This document shows positions 16,465-25,742 of a DNA stretch of 64,000 nt, piece after piece. A program made the translations under genes and the position numbers. The stretch is from Leifsonia sp. Root112D2 (GTDB lineage Bacteria > Actinomycetota > Actinomycetes > Actinomycetales > Microbacteriaceae), in the NCBI RefSeq assembly GCF_001424905.1, contig NZ_LMCU01000001.1:1791480-1855479 (forward strand). Reading direction: 5' to 3'. The notes under the pieces were generated by a model that worked only from the letters and a program-made list of their open reading frames with translations, did not search any database and was not told where the DNA came from. Position 1 is the stretch's first letter; every line of letters starts with the position of its first letter.

Positions 16465-17286
16465 CTACCACGTGAACCCGCGCGGTTTCACCGCATCCCA
16501 CACAACGCTCACCTCGCCGAGCTTGACGCGTGCGCGGTTGGAGCGCAGCGGCCAGCCGGCATCCGTGAGCGCGCGTACCGTCGCTGCCCACCGTTGCGCG
16601 GGCCCATAGGTCGCCAGCGCCGCGTTGTACTGCCAGTGCCGATCGAGGTCGGTCATGAATTCGTGTACCTTTTCGCCATCGACGTTGCGATGGATCAGAA
16701 TCTTCGGCAGCCGCTCGGCCACTATCGCCGGATGCTCAAGCCCGGCCAGTCGCATCGAGACGGTGAGGTGCTGCGGCCCGTCGGCCGTCACATCCACCCA
16801 GCTGGCGATGCGCCCGATCTCGTCGCAGGTACCGTCGATGAGTACGCCGCCGGGCTGCAGGCGCGTGACCAGCAGTTGCCACGACGGCAGCACGGCGTGC
16901 TCGGGGTACTGGCGCAGCACGTTGAGGGCGCGGATCACGGCCGCGCGCCGACCGCCGGCAAGCGGCACCTCGAAGCCGCCCGTCGCAAAGCCGACGCGGG
17001 CATCCGGGGCAAAGCTCGTTCGGCCGGCGCGCACCTCCCGTAGCTGCGCTTGCGCGGTGCGCACACGTTCCGGCTCGATCTCGATGCCGAGCACCTCCAC
17101 ATCCGCCCGACTGCGCGCCAGCCGCTGGTGCAGCTCGAGCGCTGTCACGGCGCTGGCTCCATAGCCCAGATCGACGACGAGCGGATCGGCGGCGCGGCGC
17201 AGCACCGCAAGCGTCGCGATCCAGCGATCCACGCGTCGCAGCCGATTCGTGTTGGTGGTTCCGCGGGTGACCGAGCCGACTGCCAT
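16465..17286 (-). CDS. SAM-dependent methyltransferase of unknown target
   Basis: 273 residues with a class I Rossmann SAM site: VVDLGYGASAVTALELHQRL (motif I), VLGIEIEPERV (motif II acidic), and VGFATGGFEVPLAGG. The C-terminus carries extra helices and a KLGEVSVVWDAVKPRGF end. I cannot assign a substrate. It is convergent with ygfZ and divergent from gpmA. Confidence 0.8.
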   Translation of the reverse strand: MAVGSVTRGTTNTNRLRRVDRWIATLAVLRRAADPLVVDLGYGASAVTALELHQRLARSRADVEVLGIEIEPERVRTAQAQLREVRAGRTSFAPDARVGFATGGFEVPLAGGRRAAVIRALNVLRQYPEHAVLPSWQLLVTRLQPGGVLIDGTCDEIGRIASWVDVTADGPQHLTVSMRLAGLEHPAIVAERLPKILIHRNVDGEKVHEFMTDLDRHWQYNAALATYGPAQRWAATVRALTDAGWPLRSNRARVKLGEVSVVWDAVKPRGFTW

Positions 17287-17330
17287 GCCTCCATCCTTCC
17301 AGCCGCAGGCCGAGCCGGTAGATTGGAGGC

Positions 17331-18098
17331 ATGACCGAGTACTCCACGCAGCCCGCCGCCCACACCCTGATTCTGCTGCGTCACGGCAACAGCGAGTGGA
17401 ACCAGAAGAACCTCTTCACCGGCTGGGTCGACGTGCGTCTGAGCGAGCAGGGCGTCACCGAGGCCAGGCGCGCGGGCGAACTGCTGCTGGAGTCCGGCCT
17501 TGAGCCGGACGTGCTCTATACCTCGGTTCTCACGCGCGCCATCCAGACCGCGAACCTCGCGCTCGAGGTGGCCGACCGGCTGTGGATCGACGTGAAGCGT
17601 TCGTGGCGGCTCAACGAGCGCCACTACGGCGCGCTGCAGGGGCTCGACAAGGCCGAGACGCTTGAGAAGTTCGGCCCCGAGCAGTTCCAGACCTGGCGCC
17701 GCTCCTTCGACGTGCCGCCGCCGCTGCTCGACGACGACAGCGAGTTCTCCCAGGCGCACGACCCCCGTTACGCGGGCCTCGGCGACGATCTGCCGCGCAC
17801 TGAGTCGCTCAAGCTCGTGATCGAGCGGATGCTGCCGTACTGGGAGTCCGACATCACGAAAGATCTCGAGGCGGGCAAGACCGTGCTCGTCACTGCCCAC
17901 GGCAACTCCCTGCGCGCGCTCGTCAAGCATCTCGACGGCATCTCGGACGACGAGATCGCCGAGCTGAACATTCCCACCGGCATCCCGCTGGTCTACAAAC
18001 TCGACGCCGACTTCCGGCCCGTATCGGCGGCTGAATACCTCGACCCCGAGGCTGCCGCGGCAGGCGCCGCCGCAGTAGCCGCGCAGGGCAAGAAGTAG
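17331..18098 (+). CDS. gpmA: 2,3-bisphosphoglycerate-dependent phosphoglycerate mutase
   Basis: 255 residues. LILLRHGNSEWNQKNLFTGWVDVRLSEQG contains the phospho-acceptor His, followed by SVLTRAIQTANLAL, WRLNERHYGALQG, and VTAHGNSLRALVKHLDGIS with the second catalytic His. It interconverts 3- and 2-phosphoglycerate in glycolysis. The Ala-rich tail (AAAAGAAAVAAQGKK) is unstructured. Monocistronic, convergent with phoU. Confidence 0.97.
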   Translation: MTEYSTQPAAHTLILLRHGNSEWNQKNLFTGWVDVRLSEQGVTEARRAGELLLESGLEPDVLYTSVLTRAIQTANLALEVADRLWIDVKRSWRLNERHYGALQGLDKAETLEKFGPEQFQTWRRSFDVPPPLLDDDSEFSQAHDPRYAGLGDDLPRTESLKLVIERMLPYWESDITKDLEAGKTVLVTAHGNSLRALVKHLDGISDDEIAELNIPTGIPLVYKLDADFRPVSAAEYLDPEAAAAGAAAVAAQGKK

Positions 18099-18123
18099 CG
18101 CCCGCTACTCGCCCAGCGAAACC

Positions 18124-18777
18124 TCAGGCCTCGTCGGCGACCCAGTCGCCGGTGCCGAGGTACTGCACCTTCTTGGCGATCGAGACGGCGTGGTCTGCGA
18201 AACGCTCGTGGTAGCGCGAGGCGAGCGTGGCATCCACGGTGTCTACCGCTTCACCCTTCCATTTCTCGCCGAGAACCTTGTCGAAGACGCTCACGTGCAG
18301 ATCATCGATGAGGTCATCGTCGTTGCGAATCTCCTCGGCGATCGAGAGCTCCTGCGTGCGCAGCAGTTCGGCGAGTTTCGTGGCGATGAGCACATCCAGT
18401 CGCCCCATCTCCTTGAACGTCGAGCGCAGGCTCTTGGGGACGACCTTGTCGGGAAAGCGGTAGCGCGCGAGCTGGGCGATGTGCTCGGCCATGTCACCCA
18501 TGCGCTCGAGCGAGGCACTGATGCGCAATGCGCTCACCACGATGCGCAGGTCGCGAGCCACCGGCTGCTGGCGGGCCAGAATCTGTATAGACAGCTCGTC
18601 GAGCACAACCGTGAGTTCGTCGATCTTGTTGTCGTTGGCTATCACGGTCTCGGCGAGTGAGACATCCGATTCGTTGAACGCCCGCGTCGCATTCTCGATC
18701 GAGAGCACGACAAGCTCGGCAATCTCCACGAGCCGGTCCTGAACCTCACGCAGCTCCTGCTGGAATACCTCGCGCAT
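18124..18777 (-). CDS. phoU: Phosphate-signalling regulator PhoU
   Basis: 217 residues, two repeated three-helix bundles each with the E/DxxxD metal motif; the first repeat has LDELSIQILARQQPVARDLRIVVSALRISASLERMGDMAEHIAQLA. It restrains the kinase-regulator pair when phosphate is ample, working with PstSCAB. Start at 18777, where MREVFQQELREVQDRLVEIAELV begins the first helix; upstream in-frame codons do not look like protein. Convergent with gpmA and divergent from senX3. Confidence 0.95.
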   Translation of the reverse strand: MREVFQQELREVQDRLVEIAELVVLSIENATRAFNESDVSLAETVIANDNKIDELTVVLDELSIQILARQQPVARDLRIVVSALRISASLERMGDMAEHIAQLARYRFPDKVVPKSLRSTFKEMGRLDVLIATKLAELLRTQELSIAEEIRNDDDLIDDLHVSVFDKVLGEKWKGEAVDTVDATLASRYHERFADHAVSIAKKVQYLGTGDWVADEA

Positions 18778-18977
18778 GAACTTGTGATCCTTCCCTTTCG
18801 GTGCGTTTTCGCACCGCAGACGGGCACCGCACATGGGCGCACTCGCCCGCACTTGTCTCTATGGTGCCCAGAACAGGTTAACGAATGGTGCCGGGCATCT
18901 GAACACTGTCTAAAGTATCGCCGTCTTTGCGCCGATCAAGCCGGATGCGACGCTCCGCGTTGGCTACGCTGGGCAGC

Positions 18978-20159
18978 ATGGACTCCACCTGGTTGGTGCT
19001 GCTGTCTCTGGCACTGGGCCTTGTGGTCGGCGCCGGTTTCGTGGCCATCCTTCATGTTGCCGCCCGCCGGGGCGAGCAGGCTGCGGATGTCGTCAACTCC
19101 GGGGTTCCCGACGGCGTCGATCAAATCATCGACGCGCTCGGCTCTGCCGGCATCGTCGTCGATCCATCGAACAACGTCATGAAGGCCTCGCCCGGAGCCC
19201 ATTCGCTGGGCCTGGTGTGGAATGACACCCTCGTGCAGCCCGAGTTGGCCGAACTGGTCGACACGGTGCGCCGCAGCGGCGAGTCGATCAGCCGCGACCT
19301 CGTGATACCCCGTGGCCCGTTCGGCGACGCGAGCATTCATCTGCACGCCCGGGTCGCCCGACTGGGCAGCCGCTACATTCTGCTGCTGGCCGAAGACCAC
19401 ACCGAGTCGGTGCGACTCGACGAGGTGCGCCGCGACTTCATCGCCAACATCAGCCACGAATTGAAGACCCCCATCGGCGCGGTAGGCCTGCTCGCCGAGG
19501 CATTGCAGAGCGCGGCGGATGACGCGGAGCAGGTTCGCCGCTTTGGCGAGCGGCTCAGCCAGGAGTCGCAGCGGCTGGCGCGCATCACCCAGGACATCAT
19601 CGAGCTCTCCCGGCTGCAGTCCTCCACCTCGCTTGCCAACCCGACACCGCTCGCGATCGACGACGTCGTTGTCGCTGCGGTCAACCAGAATCGCGTGGCT
19701 GCGGATGCCCGTGCCATCGAGTTGGCGGTCGGCGGCTCGTCGCGGGCCCACGTCTACGGCGTGGAGTCGATGCTGGTCACCGCCGTGGACAATCTCATCT
19801 CGAACGCCCTTCAGCACTCGCCCGAGCGCAGCCGTGTCGGCATCGGCGTCAAGGTGGCCGACGGAGCCGTGGAGATCGCCATCACCGACCAGGGCGAGGG
19901 AATCCCCGAGGCCGAACTCGACCGCATCTTTGAGCGCTTCTACCGTGTCGATCAGGCGCGCTCCCGCAGCACCGGCGGAACCGGGCTCGGCCTGGCGATA
20001 GTCAAGCACGCCGTTCAGAACCATGGCGGGGAGGTGCGAGTGTGGTCCCAGCCCGGCCGGGGATCCACCTTCACCATTCGGCTGCCGGAAGCATCCACGC
20101 AGCTGCCCGCCGCATCCGCTAACGGCGCCGTCCGCGCCTCGATTGGAGACACTCCGTGA
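18978..20159 (+). CDS. senX3: Sensor histidine kinase SenX3-like
   Basis: 393 residues. One membrane helix at about 4-27 is followed by a PAS-like region (about 45-145), HisKA with phospho-His160 (FIANISHELKTPIGAV), and the HATPase domain: NLISNALQHS, DQGEGIPEAELDRIFERFYRVD and GGTGLGLAIVKHA. Architecture and the partner downstream match SenX3-RegX3, the phosphate-responsive system of actinobacteria. It ends in a 4-bp GTGA overlap with regX3. Confidence 0.93.
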   Translation: MDSTWLVLLSLALGLVVGAGFVAILHVAARRGEQAADVVNSGVPDGVDQIIDALGSAGIVVDPSNNVMKASPGAHSLGLVWNDTLVQPELAELVDTVRRSGESISRDLVIPRGPFGDASIHLHARVARLGSRYILLLAEDHTESVRLDEVRRDFIANISHELKTPIGAVGLLAEALQSAADDAEQVRRFGERLSQESQRLARITQDIIELSRLQSSTSLANPTPLAIDDVVVAAVNQNRVAADARAIELAVGGSSRAHVYGVESMLVTAVDNLISNALQHSPERSRVGIGVKVADGAVEIAITDQGEGIPEAELDRIFERFYRVDQARSRSTGGTGLGLAIVKHAVQNHGGEVRVWSQPGRGSTFTIRLPEASTQLPAASANGAVRASIGDTP

Positions 20160-20836
20160 CTCATCTGCTACTCGTCGAAGACGAAGCGTCCCTCAGTGAG
20201 CCGCTGGCCTTTCTGCTGCGACGCGAAGGCTACGACGTGACCGTCGCCGCGGACGGGCCTGCCGCGTTGAGCGAGTTCGATCGGGCCGGCGCCGACCTGG
20301 TGCTGCTCGACCTGATGCTTCCCGGACTGCCCGGAACCGAGGTCTGCCGCGAGCTGCGGGCACGATCCGGCGTTCCCATCATCATGCTCACGGCCAAAGA
20401 CTCCGAGGTTGACATCGTGGTGGGGCTCGAGCTGGGTGCAGACGACTACGTGACCAAGCCGTATTCGACCCGGGAACTGCTGGCTCGCATCCGCGCCGTG
20501 CTGCGCAGGCGTACCGAGGCGGATGCCGACGACGAGAATGTGCTCGAGTCCGGCTCGGTGCGCATGGATGTCGACAGCCACACGGTCAGTGTGGACGGTG
20601 CCGAAATTGCTATGCCGTTGAAGGAATTCGAGCTGCTTGAACTGTTGTTGCGCAACGCGGGACGCGTGCTCACTCGCGGTCAACTGATCGACAGGGTGTG
20701 GGGCAGCGACTATTTCGGCGACACGAAGACGCTGGATGTGCACATCAAGCGCATTCGTTCGCGCATCGAGAAGAATCCCTCAGACCCGGTCATGGTGGTC
20801 ACGGTGCGCGGGCTCGGCTACCGCTTCAACGCCTGA
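20156..20836 (+). CDS. regX3: Response regulator RegX3-like
   Basis: 226 residues. Receiver domain with acidic pocket LLLVEDEAS, phospho-Asp52 (LVLLDLMLPG) and Lys in IIMLTAKDSE; OmpR-type winged helix with LKEFELLELLLRNAGRVLTRGQLIDRVWGSDYFGDTKTLDVHIKRIRSRI. It binds GTTCACC-type direct repeats and induces phosphate genes, so it is the probable activator of pstS through the box at 9157-9174. Co-translated with senX3 via a 4-bp overlap. Confidence 0.93.
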   Translation: MTHLLLVEDEASLSEPLAFLLRREGYDVTVAADGPAALSEFDRAGADLVLLDLMLPGLPGTEVCRELRARSGVPIIMLTAKDSEVDIVVGLELGADDYVTKPYSTRELLARIRAVLRRRTEADADDENVLESGSVRMDVDSHTVSVDGAEIAMPLKEFELLELLLRNAGRVLTRGQLIDRVWGSDYFGDTKTLDVHIKRIRSRIEKNPSDPVMVVTVRGLGYRFNA

Positions 20837-20854
20837 GGCGGGAAGCTCACCGCG

Positions 20855-21340
20855 TTACGGTGTGGCGACGGGCGTCGGCGTCAGGGTGCTGTACGCGGGC
20901 AGGCCATTGGTGAGCACGGGCACGAGCAACTGCAGGCCGGTTTCGGAGCCGTACTGAAAGTAGACCTTGTGCAGCGTGCCGGGCTTCGCGTCGATGTTGG
21001 AGAAGACCACGGCCTCGTCGTCGCTCGTGCCGACCACACGGGTGGCGCCGGGCTCGACCGTGACGAATTCGTTCGTGCTGTCGCCGCCGGTGGTGCTCTG
21101 AATCTTCACGCGGTGGCTTTTGGTGTCCTGGTTGACCAGGGTGACCAGGAGGTTCGCGGAGGTGCCGTTGTCGCTGATGAGTATGGCATTGCGCACGTCG
21201 ATGTTGCCAACAGAGCCGCTCACGCCGTCGCTCGCGTCGTAGTGCTCGGTGGTCGTCTGGGGGGAGATCAGGGTGCAGCCCGTCGCTCCGAGCACAACCG
21301 CTGCCGTCAGAACGATGGATGCCGCGATACGACCTCTCAC
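20855..21340 (-). CDS. Putative lipoprotein upstream of carD
   Basis: 161 residues. RGRIAASIVLTAAVVLGATGC is a type II signal peptide with lipobox GATGC. The mature domain (about 130 residues) is beta-rich, with NLLVTLVNQDTKSHRVKIQ, FVTVEPGATRVVG and VYFQYGSETGLQLLVPVL, resembling a copper-chaperone-like or immunoglobulin-like lipoprotein fold. The GTG at 21340 is chosen because GGAGG lies five bases upstream. Divergent from carD; role unknown. Confidence 0.75.
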   Translation of the reverse strand: MRGRIAASIVLTAAVVLGATGCTLISPQTTTEHYDASDGVSGSVGNIDVRNAILISDNGTSANLLVTLVNQDTKSHRVKIQSTTGGDSTNEFVTVEPGATRVVGTSDDEAVVFSNIDAKPGTLHKVYFQYGSETGLQLLVPVLTNGLPAYSTLTPTPVATP

Positions 21341-21501
21341 AAGACCCTCCAGAGTCGGTCCGCGGGGGCCGGGAGTGGCCATGCTACGAGCGGAATCCGC
21401 TTCGAGTTTAGCGTATGGTGTGGCGTCGCCGACGACGGGGGAGCGAACCTTACCACTAAGCGACTGTGGTATTCTATAAGTTGCTGAAGGGACATCAATC
21501 T

Positions 21502-21984
21502 ATGCTTTTCGAGGTTGGCGAGACCGTCGTTTACCCCCATCATGGAGCCGCAACGATCACCGAGGTGAAGAAGAGGATCATCAAGGGTGAAGAGAAGCTC
21601 TACCTGAAGCTCAACGTCACCCAGGGCGATCTGACCATTGAGGTTCCTGCCGAGAATGTCGACCTTGTCGGCGTGCGTGACGTCATCGGCAAGGAAGGCC
21701 TCGACCGCGTGTTCGAGGTGCTTCGCGCGCCGTTCACCGAGGAGCCCACCAACTGGTCTCGCCGTTACAAGGCGAACCTGGAGAAGCTGGCTTCCGGCGA
21801 CGTGATCAAGGTCTCCGAGGTCGTTCGCGACCTGTGGCGCCGCGATCAGGATCGCGGACTCTCCGCTGGCGAGAAGCGCATGCTGGCGAAGGCTCGGCAG
21901 ATTCTCATCTCCGAGCTGGCTCTGGCTGAGAAGACCGACGAAGAGAAGGCATCCACCGTTCTCGACGAGGTTCTGGCTTCCTAG
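21502..21984 (+). CDS. carD: RNA polymerase-binding transcription factor CarD
   Basis: 160 residues. The N-terminal RNA polymerase-interacting domain starts LFEVGETVVYPHHGAATI and continues KGEEKLYLKLNVTQGDLTIEVPAENVDLVGVRDVI; the C-terminal helical DNA-binding domain holds the LWRRDQDRGLSAGEKRMLAKARQILISELALAE block with the conserved Trp that wedges into the promoter bubble. It stabilises open complexes, notably at rRNA promoters. A TATTCT box (21470-21475) precedes it and AGGGA serves as ribosome site. Confidence 0.97.
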   Translation: MLFEVGETVVYPHHGAATITEVKKRIIKGEEKLYLKLNVTQGDLTIEVPAENVDLVGVRDVIGKEGLDRVFEVLRAPFTEEPTNWSRRYKANLEKLASGDVIKVSEVVRDLWRRDQDRGLSAGEKRMLAKARQILISELALAEKTDEEKASTVLDEVLAS

Positions 21985-22006
21985 CTTCCGATCACCGAGC
22001 CCGCTC

Positions 22007-22032
22007 CGGTCCTTGAGCTTGTCGAGGGACCG
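22007..22032. repeat. Intergenic palindrome between carD and ispDF
   Basis: CGGTCC(T) and (A)GGGACCG arms with TGAGCTTGTCGA inside; a near-perfect 26-bp palindrome just after the carD stop. Such GGTCC-TTGAGC type palindromes look like a dispersed intergenic repeat; a terminator role for carD is possible. Confidence 0.7.
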
Positions 22033-22065
22033 TACGGCTCGGCTCGGTGCCGGTAATCTCGACAC

Positions 22066-23268
22066 ATGAGTACCCCGCGCATCGCCGTCATCGTGGTAGC
22101 CGCGGGCAGCGGAACCCGTTTGGGCGCTGATGTGCCCAAGGCGTTTGTCGCGCTCGCGGGGTCCACGGTGCTGGCGCGCTCACTGCATGCCGTCTTCGGC
22201 ATGCAGGAACAGGCCCAGGTGATAGTTGTCGCTCCGGCGAGCGATGAAGCGGACGCGCGCGCGATAGGCGTGCAGGCGGCGGGAGTCGCATCCGCGTCGT
22301 TGACCGTCGTCACCGGCGGCGACACCCGGCAGCAGTCCGTGGCCGCCGGTCTTGGCGAGTTGGTCGACGGCATCGAACTCGTGCTCGTGCATGACGCTGC
22401 CCGCGCGCTGACGCCGTCGGCGCTGTTCGACGCGGTCGCGGTCGCGGTGCGGCAACGTTCCCACGGCGTCATCCCCGGTCTTGCCGTCAGCGACACCATC
22501 AAGCGAACGGATGCCGCTGGCGGCATCATCGAGACCGTCGACCGCTCCGAGCTCTCCGCCGTGCAGACCCCGCAGGGTTTTCCACGACAACAGCTCGTGG
22601 ACGCGTACGCGAGGCCGAGCGGCGACTTTACGGACGATGCCGCGCTCGTCATGGCCGCGGGGCATCCCGTCTCGGTGCTGCCGGGCGATCCGCTCGCGTT
22701 CAAGATCACGACTGCCTGGGACCTGCAGAGGGCCGAGCAGCTTCTGTCGGCCGGATCCGCGGTGCCGGGCGGAGCATCCGGGGCCGAGCGAATCGGTGTC
22801 GGGACCGACACTCATGCCTTCGACGCGTCGGCCGAGCTCTGGCTTGCCGGCCTGCACTGGCCGGGGGAGCCCGGACTTGCCGGCCACAGCGATGGTGATG
22901 CGGTGGCGCACGCGATCACGGACGCACTGCTGGCTGCGGCCGGCCTCGGCGACATCGGCAGCGTCTTCGGCACGAACGATCCGCGTTTTGACGGCGCGCA
23001 CGGCAGCGTCTTTCTGACGGAGACACGACGCCGGGTCGAGAATGCGGGCTTCGCGATACGCAACGTTTCGGTGCAGCTCATCGGTAACCGACCGCGATTC
23101 GCCGGTCGGCGCGCAGAGGCGCAGACGTTGCTCAGCGAGTTGCTCGGTGCCCCCGTGAGCGTCTCCGCCACCACAACGGATGGCCTCGGCTTCACGGGGC
23201 GCGGCGAGGGGGTGGCGGCGATTGCGACGGCGCTGTTGCACGCATCCGGCACAGCATGCGCAAAGTAG
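22066..23268 (+). CDS. ispDF: Bifunctional IspD/IspF (MEP pathway)
   Basis: 400 residues, a fusion. The N-terminal IspD cytidylyltransferase (about 1-235) has AVIVVAAGSGTRLGADVPKAFVALAG and VHDAARALTP. The C-terminal IspF synthase (about 243-400) has RIGVGTDTHAF, GHSDGDAVAHAITDALLAAAGLGDIG (zinc ligands and active site) and the conserved closing TTTDGLGFTGRGEGVAA. It carries out the third and fifth steps of isoprenoid precursor synthesis. The fused form is common in actinobacteria. Followed 9 bp later by cysS. Confidence 0.97.
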   Translation: MSTPRIAVIVVAAGSGTRLGADVPKAFVALAGSTVLARSLHAVFGMQEQAQVIVVAPASDEADARAIGVQAAGVASASLTVVTGGDTRQQSVAAGLGELVDGIELVLVHDAARALTPSALFDAVAVAVRQRSHGVIPGLAVSDTIKRTDAAGGIIETVDRSELSAVQTPQGFPRQQLVDAYARPSGDFTDDAALVMAAGHPVSVLPGDPLAFKITTAWDLQRAEQLLSAGSAVPGGASGAERIGVGTDTHAFDASAELWLAGLHWPGEPGLAGHSDGDAVAHAITDALLAAAGLGDIGSVFGTNDPRFDGAHGSVFLTETRRRVENAGFAIRNVSVQLIGNRPRFAGRRAEAQTLLSELLGAPVSVSATTTDGLGFTGRGEGVAAIATALLHASGTACAK

Positions 23269-23277
23269 GCTTGAGCG

Positions 23278-24711
23278 GTGACCGTGCGACTCTATGACAC
23301 CAGGGCCCAGGCCCTGCGTGACTTCACCCCTCTTGTCGGTGGCGCCGTCGGGCTCTACGTCTGCGGGCCGACGGTGCAGTCCTCGCCGCACATCGGTCAC
23401 CTGCGCTCCGCTCTGGTCTACGACCAGCTGCGCCGTTGGTTCAGCTATCGCGGCTATGACGTGACCCTCGTGCGCAACGTGACGGACATCGACGACAAGA
23501 TCCTCGTGAACGCCGCTCTCGCGCAGCAAGGCGGCAGCAGCGAGCAGTGGTGGGCGCTGGCATATCGCTACGAGCTCGAGTTCACGGCGGGATACACGGC
23601 GCTGGGCATCCTGCCCCCCACCTACGAACCACGAGCCACCGCGAGCATTCCGCAAATGCAGGAGATCATCCAGCGGCTCATCGAAGGCGGGCACGCCTAT
23701 GCCGCAGCCGACGGTTCAGGTGATGTCTACTTCGACGTGACGAACTGGCCGGCATACGGGGAGCTCACGCGGCAGAGCATCGACAACATGGAGGCTGCGG
23801 CGGATGCCGACCCCCGGGCCAAGCGCGACCCCCGCGACTTCGCGCTCTGGAAGGGGCGCAAGGCCGGTGAACCGGAGTCTGTGTCGTGGCAGAGCCCATG
23901 GGGCGCCGGGCGACCCGGCTGGCACATCGAGTGCTCGGCCATGTCGGCGCGCTACCTGGGGCAGCACTTCGACATTCATGGCGGCGGGCTTGACCTGCGT
24001 TTTCCCCACCACGAGAACGAGCTGGCCCAGTCGAACGCGGTGGGCTACGGCTTCGCCAATTATTGGGTGCACAACGGTCTGGTGCATGTGAACGGCCAGA
24101 AGATGTCGAAGTCACTCGGCAATTCGGTCTACGCCGCCGAACTGCTTGCGGAGGCCCCGCCGCTCGCCGTGCGTTACTACCTCGGTGCGGCGCATTACCG
24201 TTCAACCATTGACTACCACGACGGCTCCCTGGCCGAGGCCGAGGCCGCGCTTGAGCGCATCACGGGCTTCCTTGACCGCGTTCAGCGCAGGCTCGCCGAT
24301 ACCCGATTCTCCGGAGCGGGCAGTGAGAGCGTGCCCGAGGCGTTCGCCGACGCCATGGACGACGACCTGGCCGTTCCCCAGGCGCTCGGAGTGCTGCACG
24401 AGACGGTGCGCGCGGGAAACGCGGCACTCGATGACGAAGATCTCGCGGCCGCGGCATCCGCCCGTTCGGCCGTCGTGGCCATGACCGAGGTGCTCGGCAT
24501 CAACCCGGCTTCGCCGCAGTGGAGCAACGGGGCGGATGCGCCGGCCCGACGCGCACTTGCGACTCTCGTCGAGCGACTCATCGAGGGCAGGCAGGCCGCC
24601 CGAACCAACCGCGATTACGCGGAAGCAGACCGGATTCGCGACGAGCTCGCGGTGGCCGGAATCACCATCGAAGACACCCCCACGGGTGCACATTGGAGCG
24701 TCGAATCGTGA
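23278..24711 (+). CDS. cysS: Cysteinyl-tRNA synthetase
   Basis: 477 residues. Class I signatures are present: CGPTVQSSPHIGHLRSALVYD (HIGH) and NGQKMSKSLGNS (KMSKS), with the zinc-site region WHIECSAMSARYLGQHFDIHGGGLDLRFPHHENE. It attaches cysteine to tRNA-Cys. The length and C-terminal tRNA-binding region separate it from the related mycothiol ligase MshC. GTG start at 23278. The stop overlaps the rlmB start (GTGA). Confidence 0.97.
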   Translation: MTVRLYDTRAQALRDFTPLVGGAVGLYVCGPTVQSSPHIGHLRSALVYDQLRRWFSYRGYDVTLVRNVTDIDDKILVNAALAQQGGSSEQWWALAYRYELEFTAGYTALGILPPTYEPRATASIPQMQEIIQRLIEGGHAYAAADGSGDVYFDVTNWPAYGELTRQSIDNMEAAADADPRAKRDPRDFALWKGRKAGEPESVSWQSPWGAGRPGWHIECSAMSARYLGQHFDIHGGGLDLRFPHHENELAQSNAVGYGFANYWVHNGLVHVNGQKMSKSLGNSVYAAELLAEAPPLAVRYYLGAAHYRSTIDYHDGSLAEAEAALERITGFLDRVQRRLADTRFSGAGSESVPEAFADAMDDDLAVPQALGVLHETVRAGNAALDDEDLAAAASARSAVVAMTEVLGINPASPQWSNGADAPARRALATLVERLIEGRQAARTNRDYAEADRIRDELAVAGITIEDTPTGAHWSVES

Positions 24712-25742
24712 AGAACCCAGCAGGCAAGCCCCGTGCGGGCGCCGTGAGAAAGGGCCGCAAGGGCCCGCAGGTCGGTTCGGGCGGACAGGGGCGGCAGGCC
24801 CTCGAGGGCAAGAAGCCCACCCCGAAGGCCGAGGATCGCCCGTACCACCCCGCGGGCAAGCGCAAGGCCGCCCAGGAGCGCTACGCGGCGGCCGGTGGCA
24901 GGCCGAAGACCGAGCGGCGGCCAGACGGCCAGGGAACACGTGGCTTCGAACAGGGCCGCTCCTCGCGGTCCTCGCGCAAGCAGGGCGACGAGAGCGAGAT
25001 GGTGACGGGCCGCAACTCCGTGCTCGAGGCACTCCGCGCGAAGATTCCGGCGAGCACGCTCTACATCGCTGCCCGAATCGAGATGGATGACCGGGTCAAG
25101 GAGATCCTGTCGCTCGCGACTGGGCGCGGCATTGCCGTTCTCGAGGTGATGCGACCCGAGCTCGATCGCCTGGCCGGGCGCGACTCTGTGCACCAGGGGC
25201 TCGCGCTCAAGGTTCCGCCGTACGAGTACGCGCATCCGCTTGAACTGCTCGAACTCACCATCAGTCGCGGCCACAAGCCGCTGTTCGTGGCGCTCGACGG
25301 CATCACCGACCCGCGCAACCTGGGCGCGATCATCCGCTCGACGGCCGCGTTCGGCGGCCACGGCGTGATTGTGCCGCAGCGTCGCTCGGTGGGGGTGACG
25401 GCTTCGGCGTGGAAGACCTCGGCCGGGGCCGCCGCGCGCACCCCCGTGGCCATGGCGACCAACCTCACCCAGACGCTCAAGGCGCTCAAGGAACGCGGCG
25501 TGTTCGTGCTCGGACTCGACGGCGGCGGAGACGTGTCGCTGCCCGGGCTCGAGCTCGCGGATCGCCCGATTGTGGTCGTGGTGGGCAGCGAGGGCAAGGG
25601 TCTCTCGCGCCTGGTCACCGAAACGTGCGATGCCATAGTGTCGATCCCGATCAGCGCGGGCACCGAGTCGCTGAACGCCGGCATCGCCGCGAGCGTCACG
25701 CTCTACGAGATCTCGAAGCTCCGCGCGGCTGCACGCTCCTAA
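24708..25742 (+). CDS. rlmB: 23S rRNA Gm2251 2'-O-methyltransferase RlmB
   Basis: 344 residues. A basic, low-complexity N-terminal tail (about 1-95, Lys/Arg/Gly-rich, probably RNA-binding) precedes a small substrate-binding domain (VTGRNSVLEALRAKIPA) and the SPOUT knot domain: ALDGITDPRNLGAIIRSTAAFGGHG, VVVGSEGKGLSRLV and IPISAGTESLNAGIAASVTLYE. It methylates the 2'-OH of G2251 in the ribosomal P-loop. The GTG at 24708 overlaps the cysS stop by 4 bp. Confidence 0.94.
   Translation: MKNPAGKPRAGAVRKGRKGPQVGSGGQGRQALEGKKPTPKAEDRPYHPAGKRKAAQERYAAAGGRPKTERRPDGQGTRGFEQGRSSRSSRKQGDESEMVTGRNSVLEALRAKIPASTLYIAARIEMDDRVKEILSLATGRGIAVLEVMRPELDRLAGRDSVHQGLALKVPPYEYAHPLELLELTISRGHKPLFVALDGITDPRNLGAIIRSTAAFGGHGVIVPQRRSVGVTASAWKTSAGAAARTPVAMATNLTQTLKALKERGVFVLGLDGGGDVSLPGLELADRPIVVVVGSEGKGLSRLVTETCDAIVSIPISAGTESLNAGIAASVTLYEISKLRAAARS

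Noticed and set aside
18876..18882. PHO box between phoU and senX3
   Set aside because: A single GGTTAAC heptamer without a second unit at 11 bp.
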